DNA from: an uncultured Eubacteriales bacterium
GTDB taxonomy: Bacteria > Bacillota > Clostridia > Lachnospirales > Lachnospiraceae
Assembly (NCBI GenBank): GCA_902797845.1
Contig: CADBUJ010000018.1
Coordinates: forward strand, 1 to 56,394
Reading direction: 5' to 3'
Length of the DNA: 56,394 bases
Made by a program: the position numbers and the translations under genes. Shown piece by piece: positions 1 to 9,049 of this stretch. Every line of letters starts with the position of its first letter. Within the stretch, counting starts at the first letter, position 1. The notes under the pieces are model-generated. The model did no database searches and was not told where the DNA came from. It saw only the letters and a list, made by a program, of their open reading frames with translations.

Positions 1-654
1 AACGTGGAGGCGCCTCTTTCCGAGACTCTTGCGGCTGCTCTTATATCCGTTACGCCCTGGAAAAAAGACAGGATACTTGTGGATCCCTTCTGCGGAGGCG
101 GCACCATTCCCATAGAAGCGGCTATGATGGCTGCCGGGATAGCACCGGGAGCCGGAAGATCCTTTATTGCCGAAGAGTGGAGCAATATCCTCCCGAGAAA
201 GGCATGGTATGATGCAGTAGACGAAGCATCGGATCTTGCGGACCTGTCCGTGGATACAAGGATACAGGGATACGATATAAATGAGGATGCTCTTTATCTG
301 GCACGGCTCCATGCGAAAAATGCAGGGGTGGAGCATCTTATCCATTTTCAGAAAAGGGATGTGAGGGATCTTTCCCATAACAAAAAGTACGGATTTGTGA
401 TCACTAATCCTCCTTATGGAGAAAGATTGTCAGATCCGGAAAGCCTTAAGGAATTGTATAAAACCATGGGTGATGCCTTCAAAAGGCTTGATTCCTGGTC
501 TTTCTTCGTGCTTACTTCCCTGGAGGATGCACCCTCATATATGGGGATGAAACCTCAGAAGAACCGTAAAGTATATAACGGAATGCTTAAAACATATTTT
601 TATCAATTCTTCGGGGAGAAGCCTCCGAAGGATGGCAGGAGAAGAGAATCTTGA
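1..654 (+). CDS. rlmL: 23S rRNA m2G methyltransferase, RlmL/YpsC type (5' end cut off)
   Basis: The reading frame is open from the first base, so the gene begins upstream of the window. The visible 217 codons are the catalytic half of a THUMP-type class I methyltransferase that methylates guanine in 23S rRNA using S-adenosylmethionine. The SAM-binding loop DPFCGGGTIPIEAA lies at visible residues 27-40 (counted from the GTG at 4). The catalytic NPPYGE motif, typical of N2-guanine and N6-adenine methyltransferases, starts at residue 135. The N-terminal THUMP RNA-binding domain is not in the window. The stop overlaps the TTG start of the next gene (TTGA), which suggests translational coupling. 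The family call is secure. The exact target nucleotide is inferred from the family. Confidence 0.87.
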   Translation, partial: NVEAPLSETLAAALISVTPWKKDRILVDPFCGGGTIPIEAAMMAAGIAPGAGRSFIAEEWSNILPRKAWYDAVDEASDLADLSVDTRIQGYDINEDALYLARLHAKNAGVEHLIHFQKRDVRDLSHNKKYGFVITNPPYGERLSDPESLKELYKTMGDAFKRLDSWSFFVLTSLEDAPSYMGMKPQKNRKVYNGMLKTYFYQFFGEKPPKDGRRRES

Positions 655-2312
655 GAATTTTAAAGAAGCTTCTTCTGGTTGCTTTGATCATTGCTGCTGC
701 AGCATTTTTTTTGAATGGCGATATAGCAGGTACCGGTGAGAATAAAGGAGATGAAACCTCAAAGGAGGACATATCCCGGGCCGTTGAAAGGATAAATAAA
801 GAGGGACTTGATATCTTTGTAAACGGGGTTTCCTGCCACGATATAAAGGATCAGGTCCGCATAAGCAAAGGGCTTGATATCCTTATTCCGAAGGATGATA
901 TTACAAGGCTTACAGGTCTGACGGTATATGCCGGTATGAACGATACGTTAGTTCTTTCAGACCGTAACGGAAGAAGGATGGAAGCCGGAAAAACGGCCTA
1001 TACCATGGACGGGGATCTGCATGAGATAAAAGGGATCATCGTTCCGACACCGGAAAAGACATATGTAAATTTCAGCAAAGCAGCGGAAGAATTTAACATA
1101 GATTACAAATTAAATATAAAAGAAGGATCTTTAAGCGTAATTTACGGAAAAGATCCCTCCGGAAAAGAGGATCTTCCTTCATCTTACAGCATGCTTGATG
1201 CGGGAAGGCTTACGGAGATAAGGAGCCAGGGAAATCAGTCCACATGCTGGGCTTATGCCGCAACAGCTGCTGTGGAATCCGTGCTGATGCCGGATGAGAA
1301 CATGAGGTTTTCTGAGCAGCATATGATAGAGAATTCGGGCTTCAATATAACCGATTCCTCAGGAGGGGATCAGGTAATGGCCCTGTCATATTACGCTTCC
1401 TGGAAAGGACCAGTCCTTTACGGAAGCGGATCTGCAGAAAAGCATATCCAGGAGGCCCTGAAGCCTGCGGCCAAGGATTATGATGCCATCAAAAGGTGCA
1501 TATATATTTCCGGAGGAGTTGAAAGCTCTATTTATTCCGATATAACAAGGACAGGCGAAGATTCGGATTATTATAATGATGCCACAAGGTCATATTATTA
1601 TAACGGTCACAATGAACCTAACCACGATATAGTAATAGTGGGATGGGATGACGATTATCCCAAAGAAAACTTCTATCATGCTCCGGAGCATGATGGAGCA
1701 TTTCTCTGCAGGAACAGCTGGGGAAAGGCTTTCGGAGAGGAAGGCTACTTCTATATCTCCTACGATGATACAAATATAGGCATATATAACACCGTATACA
1801 CATCCGTTGATGAGCCCGACAATTACGACAATATATACCAGTCGGATCTTCTGGGATTTATAGGTGCTCTGGGATATGAAGAAAGATTCATCTGGATAGC
1901 AAATTCCTATATAACGGAGAATGATGAGACGCTTAAGGCAGTTTCATTCTATACAACTGACAAGGATGAGCTTTACAGTATCTATATAACGAAGGATGAT
2001 CTGTCCTCGGGGAATACCGTACGCAAAGAGTTTCTTGTAAGCGGCATTATAGAGACACCCGGCTATCATACCGTAACGATCCCGGAGGAAGTGGAGCTTT
2101 CCTACGGAGAGAGCTTTTCGGTGGTGGTAAGGCTTGAAACAAAGGAAGAAGGAAATCAGGCGGCTGTGGAATACAACAGCTCAGAGATAACGGAAGGGTT
2201 TGATATTACTGATGGGGAAGGATATATAAGTTCTGACGGAAAGTCCTTCGAAAATACAGAGAAGGCTTATAAATGCAACATATGCTTAAAGGCATTTACG
2301 GATAACAGGTAG
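651..2312 (+). CDS. Exported C1-family (papain-like) cysteine peptidase
   Basis: This 553-residue protein starts with a basic-hydrophobic signal or anchor segment (about residues 3-22), so it acts outside the membrane. Residues about 45-160 resemble the copper-amine-oxidase-like module seen in clostridial surface proteins. A papain-type catalytic domain follows: Cys199 in QSTCWAYA, His325 in NHDIVIVGW and Asn355 in CRNSWGKA form the expected triad. Residues about 395-550 look like the beta-rich lectin-like domain often appended to clostridial C1 peptidases. The start is TTG at 651, overlapping the previous stop by four bases, with GGAG-like bases upstream. Substrate is unknown; processing of extracellular or wall-associated peptides is an inference. 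Confidence 0.85.
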   Translation: MRILKKLLLVALIIAAAAFFLNGDIAGTGENKGDETSKEDISRAVERINKEGLDIFVNGVSCHDIKDQVRISKGLDILIPKDDITRLTGLTVYAGMNDTLVLSDRNGRRMEAGKTAYTMDGDLHEIKGIIVPTPEKTYVNFSKAAEEFNIDYKLNIKEGSLSVIYGKDPSGKEDLPSSYSMLDAGRLTEIRSQGNQSTCWAYAATAAVESVLMPDENMRFSEQHMIENSGFNITDSSGGDQVMALSYYASWKGPVLYGSGSAEKHIQEALKPAAKDYDAIKRCIYISGGVESSIYSDITRTGEDSDYYNDATRSYYYNGHNEPNHDIVIVGWDDDYPKENFYHAPEHDGAFLCRNSWGKAFGEEGYFYISYDDTNIGIYNTVYTSVDEPDNYDNIYQSDLLGFIGALGYEERFIWIANSYITENDETLKAVSFYTTDKDELYSIYITKDDLSSGNTVRKEFLVSGIIETPGYHTVTIPEEVELSYGESFSVVVRLETKEEGNQAAVEYNSSEITEGFDITDGEGYISSDGKSFENTEKAYKCNICLKAFTDNR

Positions 2313-2317
2313 AAGAT

Positions 2318-2926
2318 ATGGAAAAGATGATCTTAGCAAGCGGCAATAAAGACAAGCTTAAAGAAATAAGAGAAATATTAAAGGATCTTCCTTTGGAGAT
2401 CGTTTCCATGGGAGAAGAAGGCATAGATCTTGATATCGTAGAGGACGGAAGCACTTTTGAAGAGAATGCTTCCATTAAAGCCAATGCAGTCATGAAGATC
2501 ACGGGAACACCCGTTATCGCAGACGATTCGGGGCTGGAGATAGACTTTTTCGACGGCGCTCCGGGTATATATTCTGCAAGATTTATGGGAAAAGATACCC
2601 CTTATCCTGAGAAGATAAGAAGGATACTTGAAGAAATGAAGGATGTGCCCTGGGAGGGAAGAGGCGCAAGATTCGTATGTTCCGTGGCCTGCGCATTTCC
2701 AGATGAAAGAGGGACTATAACAGTAAAGGAAACATGCGAAGGATATATTGCCACTGAACCGGCGGGAGAAAACGGATTCGGATATGATCCCGTATTCTTT
2801 TATCCGCCTGCAGGCTGCACCACCGCATGTCTTTCAACAGATGAAAAAAATGCCATAAGCCACAGGGGAAAAGCCGTAAGAGCGATGTATAAGATATTAA
2901 AGGAACAGTACGGCATAGTGGAATAA
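2318..2926 (+). CDS. rdgB: Non-canonical purine NTP pyrophosphatase (RdgB/HAM1)
   Basis: At 202 residues this is the usual length for RdgB/HAM1, which hydrolyses ITP, dITP and XTP to monophosphates and keeps deaminated purines out of nucleic acids. The N-terminal substrate-binding segment ILASGNKDKLKEI is present, as are the metal and catalytic ADDSGLEID loop near residue 70, the base-recognition GENGFGYDPVF motif near residue 150, and the closing SHRGKA motif near residue 185. It follows the peptidase gene after five bases and is probably cotranscribed with it. A stem-loop lies downstream at 2988-3026. Identification is confident. Confidence 0.95.
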   Translation: MEKMILASGNKDKLKEIREILKDLPLEIVSMGEEGIDLDIVEDGSTFEENASIKANAVMKITGTPVIADDSGLEIDFFDGAPGIYSARFMGKDTPYPEKIRRILEEMKDVPWEGRGARFVCSVACAFPDERGTITVKETCEGYIATEPAGENGFGYDPVFFYPPAGCTTACLSTDEKNAISHRGKAVRAMYKILKEQYGIVE

Positions 2927-2987
2927 AGGGATCCTTTAGCATGGCACAAGGCTTTGTCTCAAAATAATAAATAGATCATGTTCACAA

Positions 2988-3026
2988 ATAGTTCACGATT
3001 TTTCTTAAGATCGTGAACTATTTTTT
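2988..3026 (+). terminator. Stem-loop terminator after rdgB
   Basis: A perfect 12-base inverted repeat, ATAGTTCACGAT (2988-2999) and ATCGTGAACTAT (3010-3021), encloses a 10-base loop and ends in a run of T to 3026. The arms are AT-rich for a terminator, so an operator role for the same palindrome cannot be excluded. The position between rdgB and the unrelated 3086 gene favours transcription termination. Confidence 0.65.
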
Positions 3027-3085
3027 AGGTTGATTTCAGGTTGGGGTGATAAAACCAAACCATCAAAAGAAAAGAAGGCAAAAAA

Positions 3086-3862
3086 ATGAGCATTGAAAGA
3101 TTAGAGAATAATCAGATCATACCTGATAAAGACCATCTTTATGAAACAGTCTTTCAGAGATACGAGATGAAATATGCCGTAAGCAGTGAACAGCATGAAA
3201 GACTTATGAAGCTGATGACAGAATACATGGCAGAAGACATTTACGGAGAGAGCATCATAAGAAACATATATTTCGATACTGATACCTATGCTCTGGTACG
3301 AAGGTCTTTGGAGAAGCCCGAATATAAAGAGAAGCTCCGACTCAGAAGCTACAGCCAGCTCAGCCTTACAGACGACTGCTTTCTTGAGCTTAAGAAAAAG
3401 TTTGACGGAATAGTCTATAAGAGAAGGATCGTACTTAAGGAGTATCAGGCAATACAGTATATGAAAACAGGACACCTGCCCTTTGATGATCAGGTCTCAA
3501 GAGAGATAGATCATGTGGGAAGATTCTATGGAGGCCTGTCACCGAAAGCCTTTATAAGTTACGACAGGAAGGCATATATCGGAAAATATGACAACCTCTT
3601 CAGAGTGACTATGGACAAGGATATAGCTTACAGGACTTTCGATATGGATCTGATGAAGGGAGCCTTAGGGAAAAGGATATTTCCGGAAGGAATGTATCTG
3701 ATGGAGGTCAAAGCAAGATACGGACTGCCCATGTGGCTGTCAAAGTTTTTGTCGGAGGAAAGGATTTTTCAGACATCTTTTTCCAAATACGGTGCAGCCT
3801 ATACTGACATGCTTAGATCAGATTCATATGAACGGATATTTTTAATAAGCCACAGTGCTTAA
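3086..3862 (+). CDS. VTC-domain protein (polyphosphate polymerase-like)
   Basis: The 258-residue protein matches the bacterial VTC domain, a tunnel fold related to the catalytic core of yeast Vtc4 (which makes polyphosphate) and to CYTH phosphatases. Characteristic elements are the opening ETVFQRYEMKYAVS, the IRNIYFDTDTYALVRRSLEKP strand pair near residue 70, the basic KLRLRSY and LELKKKFDGIVYKRR segments near residues 90-120, and a late MEVKARYGLPMWLS motif. These Arg, Lys and Glu rows line the tunnel in the family. It precedes a DUF4956 membrane protein by 21 bases, a common bacterial pairing. Whether it makes polyphosphate, or modifies the lipoprotein encoded next door, is not known. Confidence 0.85.
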   Translation: MSIERLENNQIIPDKDHLYETVFQRYEMKYAVSSEQHERLMKLMTEYMAEDIYGESIIRNIYFDTDTYALVRRSLEKPEYKEKLRLRSYSQLSLTDDCFLELKKKFDGIVYKRRIVLKEYQAIQYMKTGHLPFDDQVSREIDHVGRFYGGLSPKAFISYDRKAYIGKYDNLFRVTMDKDIAYRTFDMDLMKGALGKRIFPEGMYLMEVKARYGLPMWLSKFLSEERIFQTSFSKYGAAYTDMLRSDSYERIFLISHSA

Positions 3863-3883
3863 GCAATAAGGGAGGAAAAGGAA

Positions 3884-4570
3884 ATGGAAGGAATATTTGA
3901 TGGTCTTTTAACAACAACGAATGCTGATCTTACGATGGATATATTTTTGATCTGCTTTGCAACGGCATTGATCCTCGGCGCACTTGTAGCAGTTTTATAC
4001 AGGATCACATCCAATTCCACCAAGGGATTCATCGTAACACTTGCCATAATACCTGCAGTTGTATGCGTGATCATAATGATGGTAAGCGGAAGTCTGGGAG
4101 CAGGTTTGGCAGTTGCAGGGGCCTTTTCCCTCATAAGATTCCGCTCAGCCCAGGGATCCGCGCTTGAGATAGGCGCCATTTTCCTTGCCATGGCATCAGG
4201 TCTTGCCTGCGGCATGGGATATCCGGCTTTTGCAGCAGTTTTTACCGTTGTCATGTGCATTGTGACTTTTATATATACGAAGATCGAACTGCCTGAGGTG
4301 AGATTCGCTAAGGTTCGATATATGAGCATCACTCTTCCGGAAACGCTGGAATACGGCGGACTCTTCGATGATATATTCGAAAAATATGCCGATGATGTAA
4401 AGATGATAAGTGTAAAGACCATTACCCTCGGAAGTCTTAACAAATTGTCATATTCTTTAAAACTTAAAAAAACAGGACAGGAAAAATCTTTTATTGATGA
4501 GATAAGGGAAAGAAACGGCAATCTTGAGGTCAGCCTTTCAACCCTTTCTCCTGAGACAGCTGGTCTGTAA
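3884..4570 (+). CDS. DUF4956 family membrane protein
   Basis: This 228-residue protein has about four hydrophobic segments in its first 140 residues (near 18-42, 50-70, 75-97 and 105-128). A soluble C-terminal region follows. The conserved LIRFRSAQGSALEIGAIF stretch near residue 85 is typical of DUF4956. A good GGGAGG-type ribosome site precedes the ATG. The gene sits between the VTC-domain gene and the lipoprotein gene, the usual context for this family. No biochemical function is established. A membrane partner or anchor for the VTC domain is a reasonable inference, nothing more. Confidence 0.82.
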   Translation: MEGIFDGLLTTTNADLTMDIFLICFATALILGALVAVLYRITSNSTKGFIVTLAIIPAVVCVIIMMVSGSLGAGLAVAGAFSLIRFRSAQGSALEIGAIFLAMASGLACGMGYPAFAAVFTVVMCIVTFIYTKIELPEVRFAKVRYMSITLPETLEYGGLFDDIFEKYADDVKMISVKTITLGSLNKLSYSLKLKKTGQEKSFIDEIRERNGNLEVSLSTLSPETAGL

Positions 4571-4609
4571 AAAAGATATAAGGATAAATATTATAAGGGG
4601 GATCCTAAG

Positions 4610-6205
4610 ATGAAAAAAATAAAATATGCAGCACTGCTTATGGGATCTGTGATCATGATATCCCTGGGAGCGTGCAAAGGAAATGCTGAGGTTTCAGCTG
4701 AAACAGCCGATACAGTGAATGCAGCAGCGGAGAGTTCTGTCAATGAAGTTTCCGATGAGACCGAAGGAGCTTTGAACGAAGGTACAGCGGGCAATAGTTT
4801 CGGAGGTCCGGAGCAGCCTCAGGGCTTTGCCGGTGATCCCGGGACCATGCAGTCAGCCCAGTCATCTGTAAATGCGGATGATCTTATAAGTGAAGCAGAT
4901 CTTTTTACTGAAAGGGATCTGGGCAAGGAATATGAAGCAGATACTTTTATTACGCTGGATGAAAACGGCATCACATATGAAGGGGACGGTGTGGATATCT
5001 CAGATAAAGAGATACGTATAACAAGGGAAGGTATATATGAATTTTCCGGTGACATAACGGAATGCGAGATCATTGTTGAAGTTGACGAAACCGAGAAGGT
5101 ACAGATAGTTTTAAACGGCGTGACGGCAGTAAACGATAATGTTCCATTCATTTATGTGTTGAGTGCCGACAAGGTATTCGTAACTACGGCTGACGGAACG
5201 GAGAACTCTTTAACACTTACGGGTGATATAACTCAGACTGATGATAACAATGTGGACGGAGTGATCTTCTCCAAGGATGACATCGTAATAAACGGGAACG
5301 GTTCTCTGGATATCACAAGTGAAACATGCCACGGTATCGTCGGAAAAGACGATCTTAAGATAACAGCAGGAAATATAAACATAACAGCATATGACAAGGC
5401 TCTTCAGGCAAATGATGCCGTAATGATAGGCGGAGGAGATCTGGATCTTGTAAGCACATCATCAGAAGGTATAGAAGCCGCATTCATATATATCTCAGGA
5501 GGAGAAATAAATGTGACGGCTAAGGATGACGGGATCAACGTTAATTCTGATACGGGAGCAGTCGTCATATACGGGGGAGTTACAAATGTTAATGCATCAG
5601 GCGACGGAGTGGATTCCAACGGGGCAATATTCCAGTACGACGGAGAGCTTTATGTTGACGGCCCGACAGACAACGGCAACGGAGCAGTCGATTATGTAAG
5701 TGGTGCAGTAATAGAAGGAGGTACAGCAGTTTTTACGGGTAGTGCCGGAATGGCTATGAATTACGGCAACGGCTCCACACAGGGATCCGTTATGTATACC
5801 TTCAGCGGTGTTAAATCCGCAGGCACAGAGATCACTCTCAGTGATGCAGAAGGAAACGTGCTCCTTACATATACTCCACAAAAGCAGTTTTCCAATGTGG
5901 TGGTAAGCTGCGAAGGAATAGAAGCAGACGGCACATATTTACTGAGTGCGGGAGATGAGACAGCCACTATAGAAATGAGTGGCTCTCTTATTTACGGATC
6001 AGGCAACGGCTTCGGTATGGGACCAGGCGGCGGTATGGGACCAGGCGGCGGTATGGCACCTGAAAACGGAATGGGGCCAGGCAGCAGTATGACACCCGGA
6101 AACGGGATGGGACCCGGAAACGGGAAGAACGGTCATGAAGGATCATTCGACGAGAACAGACCTGAAAACGGTCTTGCACCTGTAAGCGGAGCGCCGAGTA
6201 ATTAA
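4610..6205 (+). CDS. Carbohydrate-binding-domain lipoprotein with Gly-Met-Pro tail
   Basis: This 531-residue protein is exported and lipidated: a basic start, a hydrophobic stretch and the lipobox SLGAC put the modified cysteine near residue 21. An acidic linker leads to a long region (about residues 95-430) of short beta-strand repeats rich in Gly, Asp and Asn, such as GGGDLDLVS and GGEINVTAKDDGINVNS. These are typical of the carbohydrate-binding domain proteins found near CotH and VTC genes and suggest a right-handed beta-helix. The C-terminus is a low-complexity tail of repeated GMGPGG, GMAPEN and GMGPGN units (about 6016-6130). It is the last gene of the VTC-DUF4956 group and is followed by a strong terminator. 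Ligand unknown. Confidence 0.78.
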   Translation: MKKIKYAALLMGSVIMISLGACKGNAEVSAETADTVNAAAESSVNEVSDETEGALNEGTAGNSFGGPEQPQGFAGDPGTMQSAQSSVNADDLISEADLFTERDLGKEYEADTFITLDENGITYEGDGVDISDKEIRITREGIYEFSGDITECEIIVEVDETEKVQIVLNGVTAVNDNVPFIYVLSADKVFVTTADGTENSLTLTGDITQTDDNNVDGVIFSKDDIVINGNGSLDITSETCHGIVGKDDLKITAGNINITAYDKALQANDAVMIGGGDLDLVSTSSEGIEAAFIYISGGEINVTAKDDGINVNSDTGAVVIYGGVTNVNASGDGVDSNGAIFQYDGELYVDGPTDNGNGAVDYVSGAVIEGGTAVFTGSAGMAMNYGNGSTQGSVMYTFSGVKSAGTEITLSDAEGNVLLTYTPQKQFSNVVVSCEGIEADGTYLLSAGDETATIEMSGSLIYGSGNGFGMGPGGGMGPGGGMAPENGMGPGSSMTPGNGMGPGNGKNGHEGSFDENRPENGLAPVSGAPSN

Positions 6206-6245
6206 AACATAATCACAGATGATCAGTTTTTATTCAATATAGACA

Positions 6246-6290
6246 AGCAGACAGAGATCTCGGGTGTTCTTTCTCTCTGTCTGCTTTTTT
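6246..6290 (+). terminator. Rho-independent terminator after the VTC/DUF4956 cluster
   Basis: A perfect 12-base-pair stem, AGCAGACAGAGA (6246-6257) with TCTCTGTCTGCT (6274-6285), is followed directly by further T residues to 6290. It closes the 3086-6205 operon. Confidence 0.9.
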
Positions 6291-6303
6291 ATCACCTTAT
6301 AAA

Positions 6304-6333
6304 TTGGAACTATATAAGCTGTTATGGTATTAT
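6304..6333 (+). promoter_or_regulatory. Likely glmM promoter
   Basis: TTGGAA (6304-6309) and TATTAT (6328-6333) are separated by 18 bases. The site covers the upstream ATG at 6324, so that ATG would lie within the promoter. This supports the downstream glmM start at 6372. Confidence 0.6.
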
Positions 6334-6371
6334 ATATAAGTAAAATTATGTCTAAACGGAGTTCAGACCAT

Positions 6372-7715
6372 ATGGGTAAATATTTTGGTACAGACGGATA
6401 CAGAGGAGAAGCAAACGTCTCTCTTACAGTAGATAATGCTTTTAAAGTCGGAAGATTCCTGGGATATTATTTTTCCCGTGAGAAGAAGGCCAATGTACTC
6501 ATCGGCAAGGATACAAGAAGATCCAGTTACATGCTGGAAGAGGCTCTTTCCGCAGGACTTACAGCCTCCGGAGCCAACGTGTATCTGCTCCATGTGACCA
6601 CAACTCCCAGCGTGTCCTATGTAGTAAGAACTGAGGATTTTGATCTTGGCATCATGATATCGGCCAGTCACAATCCCTACTACGATAACGGGATCAAGCT
6701 TATTAATTCTGCAGGCCATAAGATGGAGGCAGAAGTGGAACAGCTGGTGGAGGATTACATAGACGGCATTTACGGAGATATCCCCCTGGCTAAAAGAGAC
6801 GATATAGGCTTTACGGTGGATTATGCCATGGGTAGGAACAGATATATAGCATCGCTTATAGCCACCGCAACCCGTTCCTTCAAGGGGAAAAGAGTAGCTT
6901 TGGATCTGGCCAACGGATCGGCATCATCCATTGCCAAGGCCGTTTTTGATGCCCTCGGAGCCAAGACTTTCGTAATAAATGACCAGCCTGACGGCACCAA
7001 CATCAACAAGGAATGCGGCTCTACACACATGGAAGGATTGATCAGATTCGTTAAGGAAAACGGCATGGATGCGGGATTCGCGTATGACGGAGACGCTGAC
7101 AGATGCTTAGCTGTTGATGAAGAAGGAAATCTGATAGACGGAGATAAGATCCTTTATATCTGCGGAAAGCAGATGAAGGAGGAAGGAAAGCTTACAAACA
7201 ACACCATTGTTACGACAGTTATGTCAAACATTGGTCTTTATAAAGCCCTTGACGAGGCAGGCATAAATTACGAGAAGACCTCTGTGGGGGACAAATATGT
7301 ATACGAGAACATGATGAAAAACGGACATTCTCTCGGAGGAGAACAGTCCGGACATATAATCTTTTCTAAGCATGCCAGAACAGGCGACGGGATCCTGACA
7401 TCCATAAAGCTTATGGAAACAGTGATGGAAACGAAAAAAAGCCTTTCAGAGCTGGCAAAGCCTGTTACCATATACCCCCAGGTCCTGAAAAACATCAGTG
7501 TAAAAGATAAAAAAGCGACCCTTGAGAATAAGGCTGTAAAAGAGGCTGAGGAAAAGGTCAGGAAAGAATTGGGAGATTCCGGAAGGATACTCTTAAGAGC
7601 CAGCGGAACAGAAGAGCTGGTCAGAGTTATGGTAGAGGCCGAAAAGAATTCCATATGCAATAAGTATGTGGATATGGTCATAGATGTGATCAAAAAAGAG
7701 GGACTTACATCTTAA
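6372..7715 (+). CDS. glmM: Phosphoglucosamine mutase
   Basis: GlmM converts glucosamine-6-phosphate to glucosamine-1-phosphate for UDP-GlcNAc and thus peptidoglycan synthesis. I place the start at the ATG at 6372 rather than 6324: it is preceded by CGGAG at 6357, gives the family N-terminus MGKYFGTDGYRG, and gives a normal 447-residue length. The phosphorylated catalytic serine is Ser99 in ISASHNP. The magnesium loop DGDADRC lies near residue 240, and the phosphate-binding RASGTEELVRVMVE motif is near the C-terminus. The rarA gene begins one base after the stop. A second phosphohexomutase at 25,559 belongs to a different subfamily. Confidence 0.95.
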   Translation: MGKYFGTDGYRGEANVSLTVDNAFKVGRFLGYYFSREKKANVLIGKDTRRSSYMLEEALSAGLTASGANVYLLHVTTTPSVSYVVRTEDFDLGIMISASHNPYYDNGIKLINSAGHKMEAEVEQLVEDYIDGIYGDIPLAKRDDIGFTVDYAMGRNRYIASLIATATRSFKGKRVALDLANGSASSIAKAVFDALGAKTFVINDQPDGTNINKECGSTHMEGLIRFVKENGMDAGFAYDGDADRCLAVDEEGNLIDGDKILYICGKQMKEEGKLTNNTIVTTVMSNIGLYKALDEAGINYEKTSVGDKYVYENMMKNGHSLGGEQSGHIIFSKHARTGDGILTSIKLMETVMETKKSLSELAKPVTIYPQVLKNISVKDKKATLENKAVKEAEEKVRKELGDSGRILLRASGTEELVRVMVEAEKNSICNKYVDMVIDVIKKEGLTS

Positions 7716-7716
7716 A

Positions 7717-9048
7717 ATGGATATTTTCGATTACATGAAGGACAAGGAACTTAAAAAAGAAGCGCCCCTTGCATCGAGAATGAGGCCCAGGACTCTGGAT
7801 GAGATCGTAGGGCAGCAGCATATAATCGGCAAAGGGAAGCTCCTTTACAGAGCCATAAAGGCCGATAAACTGTCTTCCATTATCCTTTTCGGACCTCCCG
7901 GCACGGGAAAGACTACCCTTGCCCAGGTGATAGCTGATACTTCAAAGTCAGATTTTATAAGCATATCCGCTGTGGCAGCAGGTAAAAAGGATATGGAGGA
8001 TGCCGTAAAGCAGGCCAAGGACAGCCTGGGCATGTACGGGAGAAAGACTATACTTTTTATCGACGAGATCCACAGGTTCAATAAGTCCCAGCAGGATTTT
8101 CTACTTCCGTATGTGGAAGACGGCACCATCATACTTATCGGAGCTACCACGGAGAATCCTTATTTCGAAGTAAACAGAGCCCTAATATCCAGGTCATCGA
8201 TCTTCGAGCTTAACAGCCTTGGGAAAGAGGATATAAGAACGCTTTTGAACAGAGCTGTTACGGATAAGGAACGTGGTCTCGGTGCTTTCAATATCAAGGT
8301 AACGGAAGAGGCTTTGGATTTCCTTTCAGACATGTCAGGCGGTGATGCCAGAAAGGCTCTTAATGCCATAGAACTGGCCGCCACTACGACAGAACCTGAT
8401 AAAAAGGGCGTCATAAATATTGATATTGATGTGGCATCGGACTGCATACAAAAGAGGATCATTGGCTATGATAAGGACGGAGATAATCATTATGACATCA
8501 TTTCCGCCTTTATAAAGAGCATGAGAGGATCGGATCCCGACGCAGCGGTTTATTATCTTGCCAGGATGCTTTATGCGGGAGAGGATATAAGATTTATAGC
8601 AAGAAGGATAATGATATGCGCATCCGAGGATGTGGGAAATGCAGACCCCAATGCCCTTAATGTTTCCGTAAGCGCATGCCTTGCGGTGGAAAGGATAGGT
8701 ATGCCTGAGGCGGGGATAATCCTCAGTCAGGCGGCAGCATATGTGGCATCGGCACCAAAGAGCAATGCGGCTGTAAATGCCAGGGACAGTGCATCTCTTG
8801 CTGTAACGGAGTATGGCCAGCTTGATATCCCTCCTTATCTCAGGGATTCGCACTACAGCGGCCATATAGAGCTGGGAAGGGGCATAGGATATAAGTATCC
8901 GCACAATTATCCCGGACATCACATTACCCAGCAGTATCTTCCTGATGATATAAAGAACGAAAGGTTTTACGAGCCGGGAGAGCTGGGCTACGAGGAAAAG
9001 ATCAGGGAATATCTTAATAAAACAAAGTACAAAAAGACTGAGGAATAG
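7717..9048 (+). CDS. rarA: Replication-associated recombination protein A (MgsA/RarA AAA+ ATPase)
   Basis: At 443 residues this is a typical RarA, an AAA+ ATPase that acts at stalled replication forks and recombination intermediates. The N-terminus has the family signature APLASRMRPRTLDEIVGQ. Walker A is GPPGTGKTTLA with Lys65, and Walker B is ILFIDEIHRFNKSQQD near residue 110. The C-terminal half carries the tetramerisation region (MRGSDPDAAVYYLARML) and ends with the conserved YPHNYPGH segment. It begins one base after the glmM stop and ends one base before the next gene, so all three are probably cotranscribed. Confidence 0.94.
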   Translation: MDIFDYMKDKELKKEAPLASRMRPRTLDEIVGQQHIIGKGKLLYRAIKADKLSSIILFGPPGTGKTTLAQVIADTSKSDFISISAVAAGKKDMEDAVKQAKDSLGMYGRKTILFIDEIHRFNKSQQDFLLPYVEDGTIILIGATTENPYFEVNRALISRSSIFELNSLGKEDIRTLLNRAVTDKERGLGAFNIKVTEEALDFLSDMSGGDARKALNAIELAATTTEPDKKGVINIDIDVASDCIQKRIIGYDKDGDNHYDIISAFIKSMRGSDPDAAVYYLARMLYAGEDIRFIARRIMICASEDVGNADPNALNVSVSACLAVERIGMPEAGIILSQAAAYVASAPKSNAAVNARDSASLAVTEYGQLDIPPYLRDSHYSGHIELGRGIGYKYPHNYPGHHITQQYLPDDIKNERFYEPGELGYEEKIREYLNKTKYKKTEE

Positions 9049-9049
9049 T

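Noticed and set aside
6324..6371. Upstream ATG extension of glmM
   Set aside because: It lies inside the predicted promoter and adds residues not found in GlmM.
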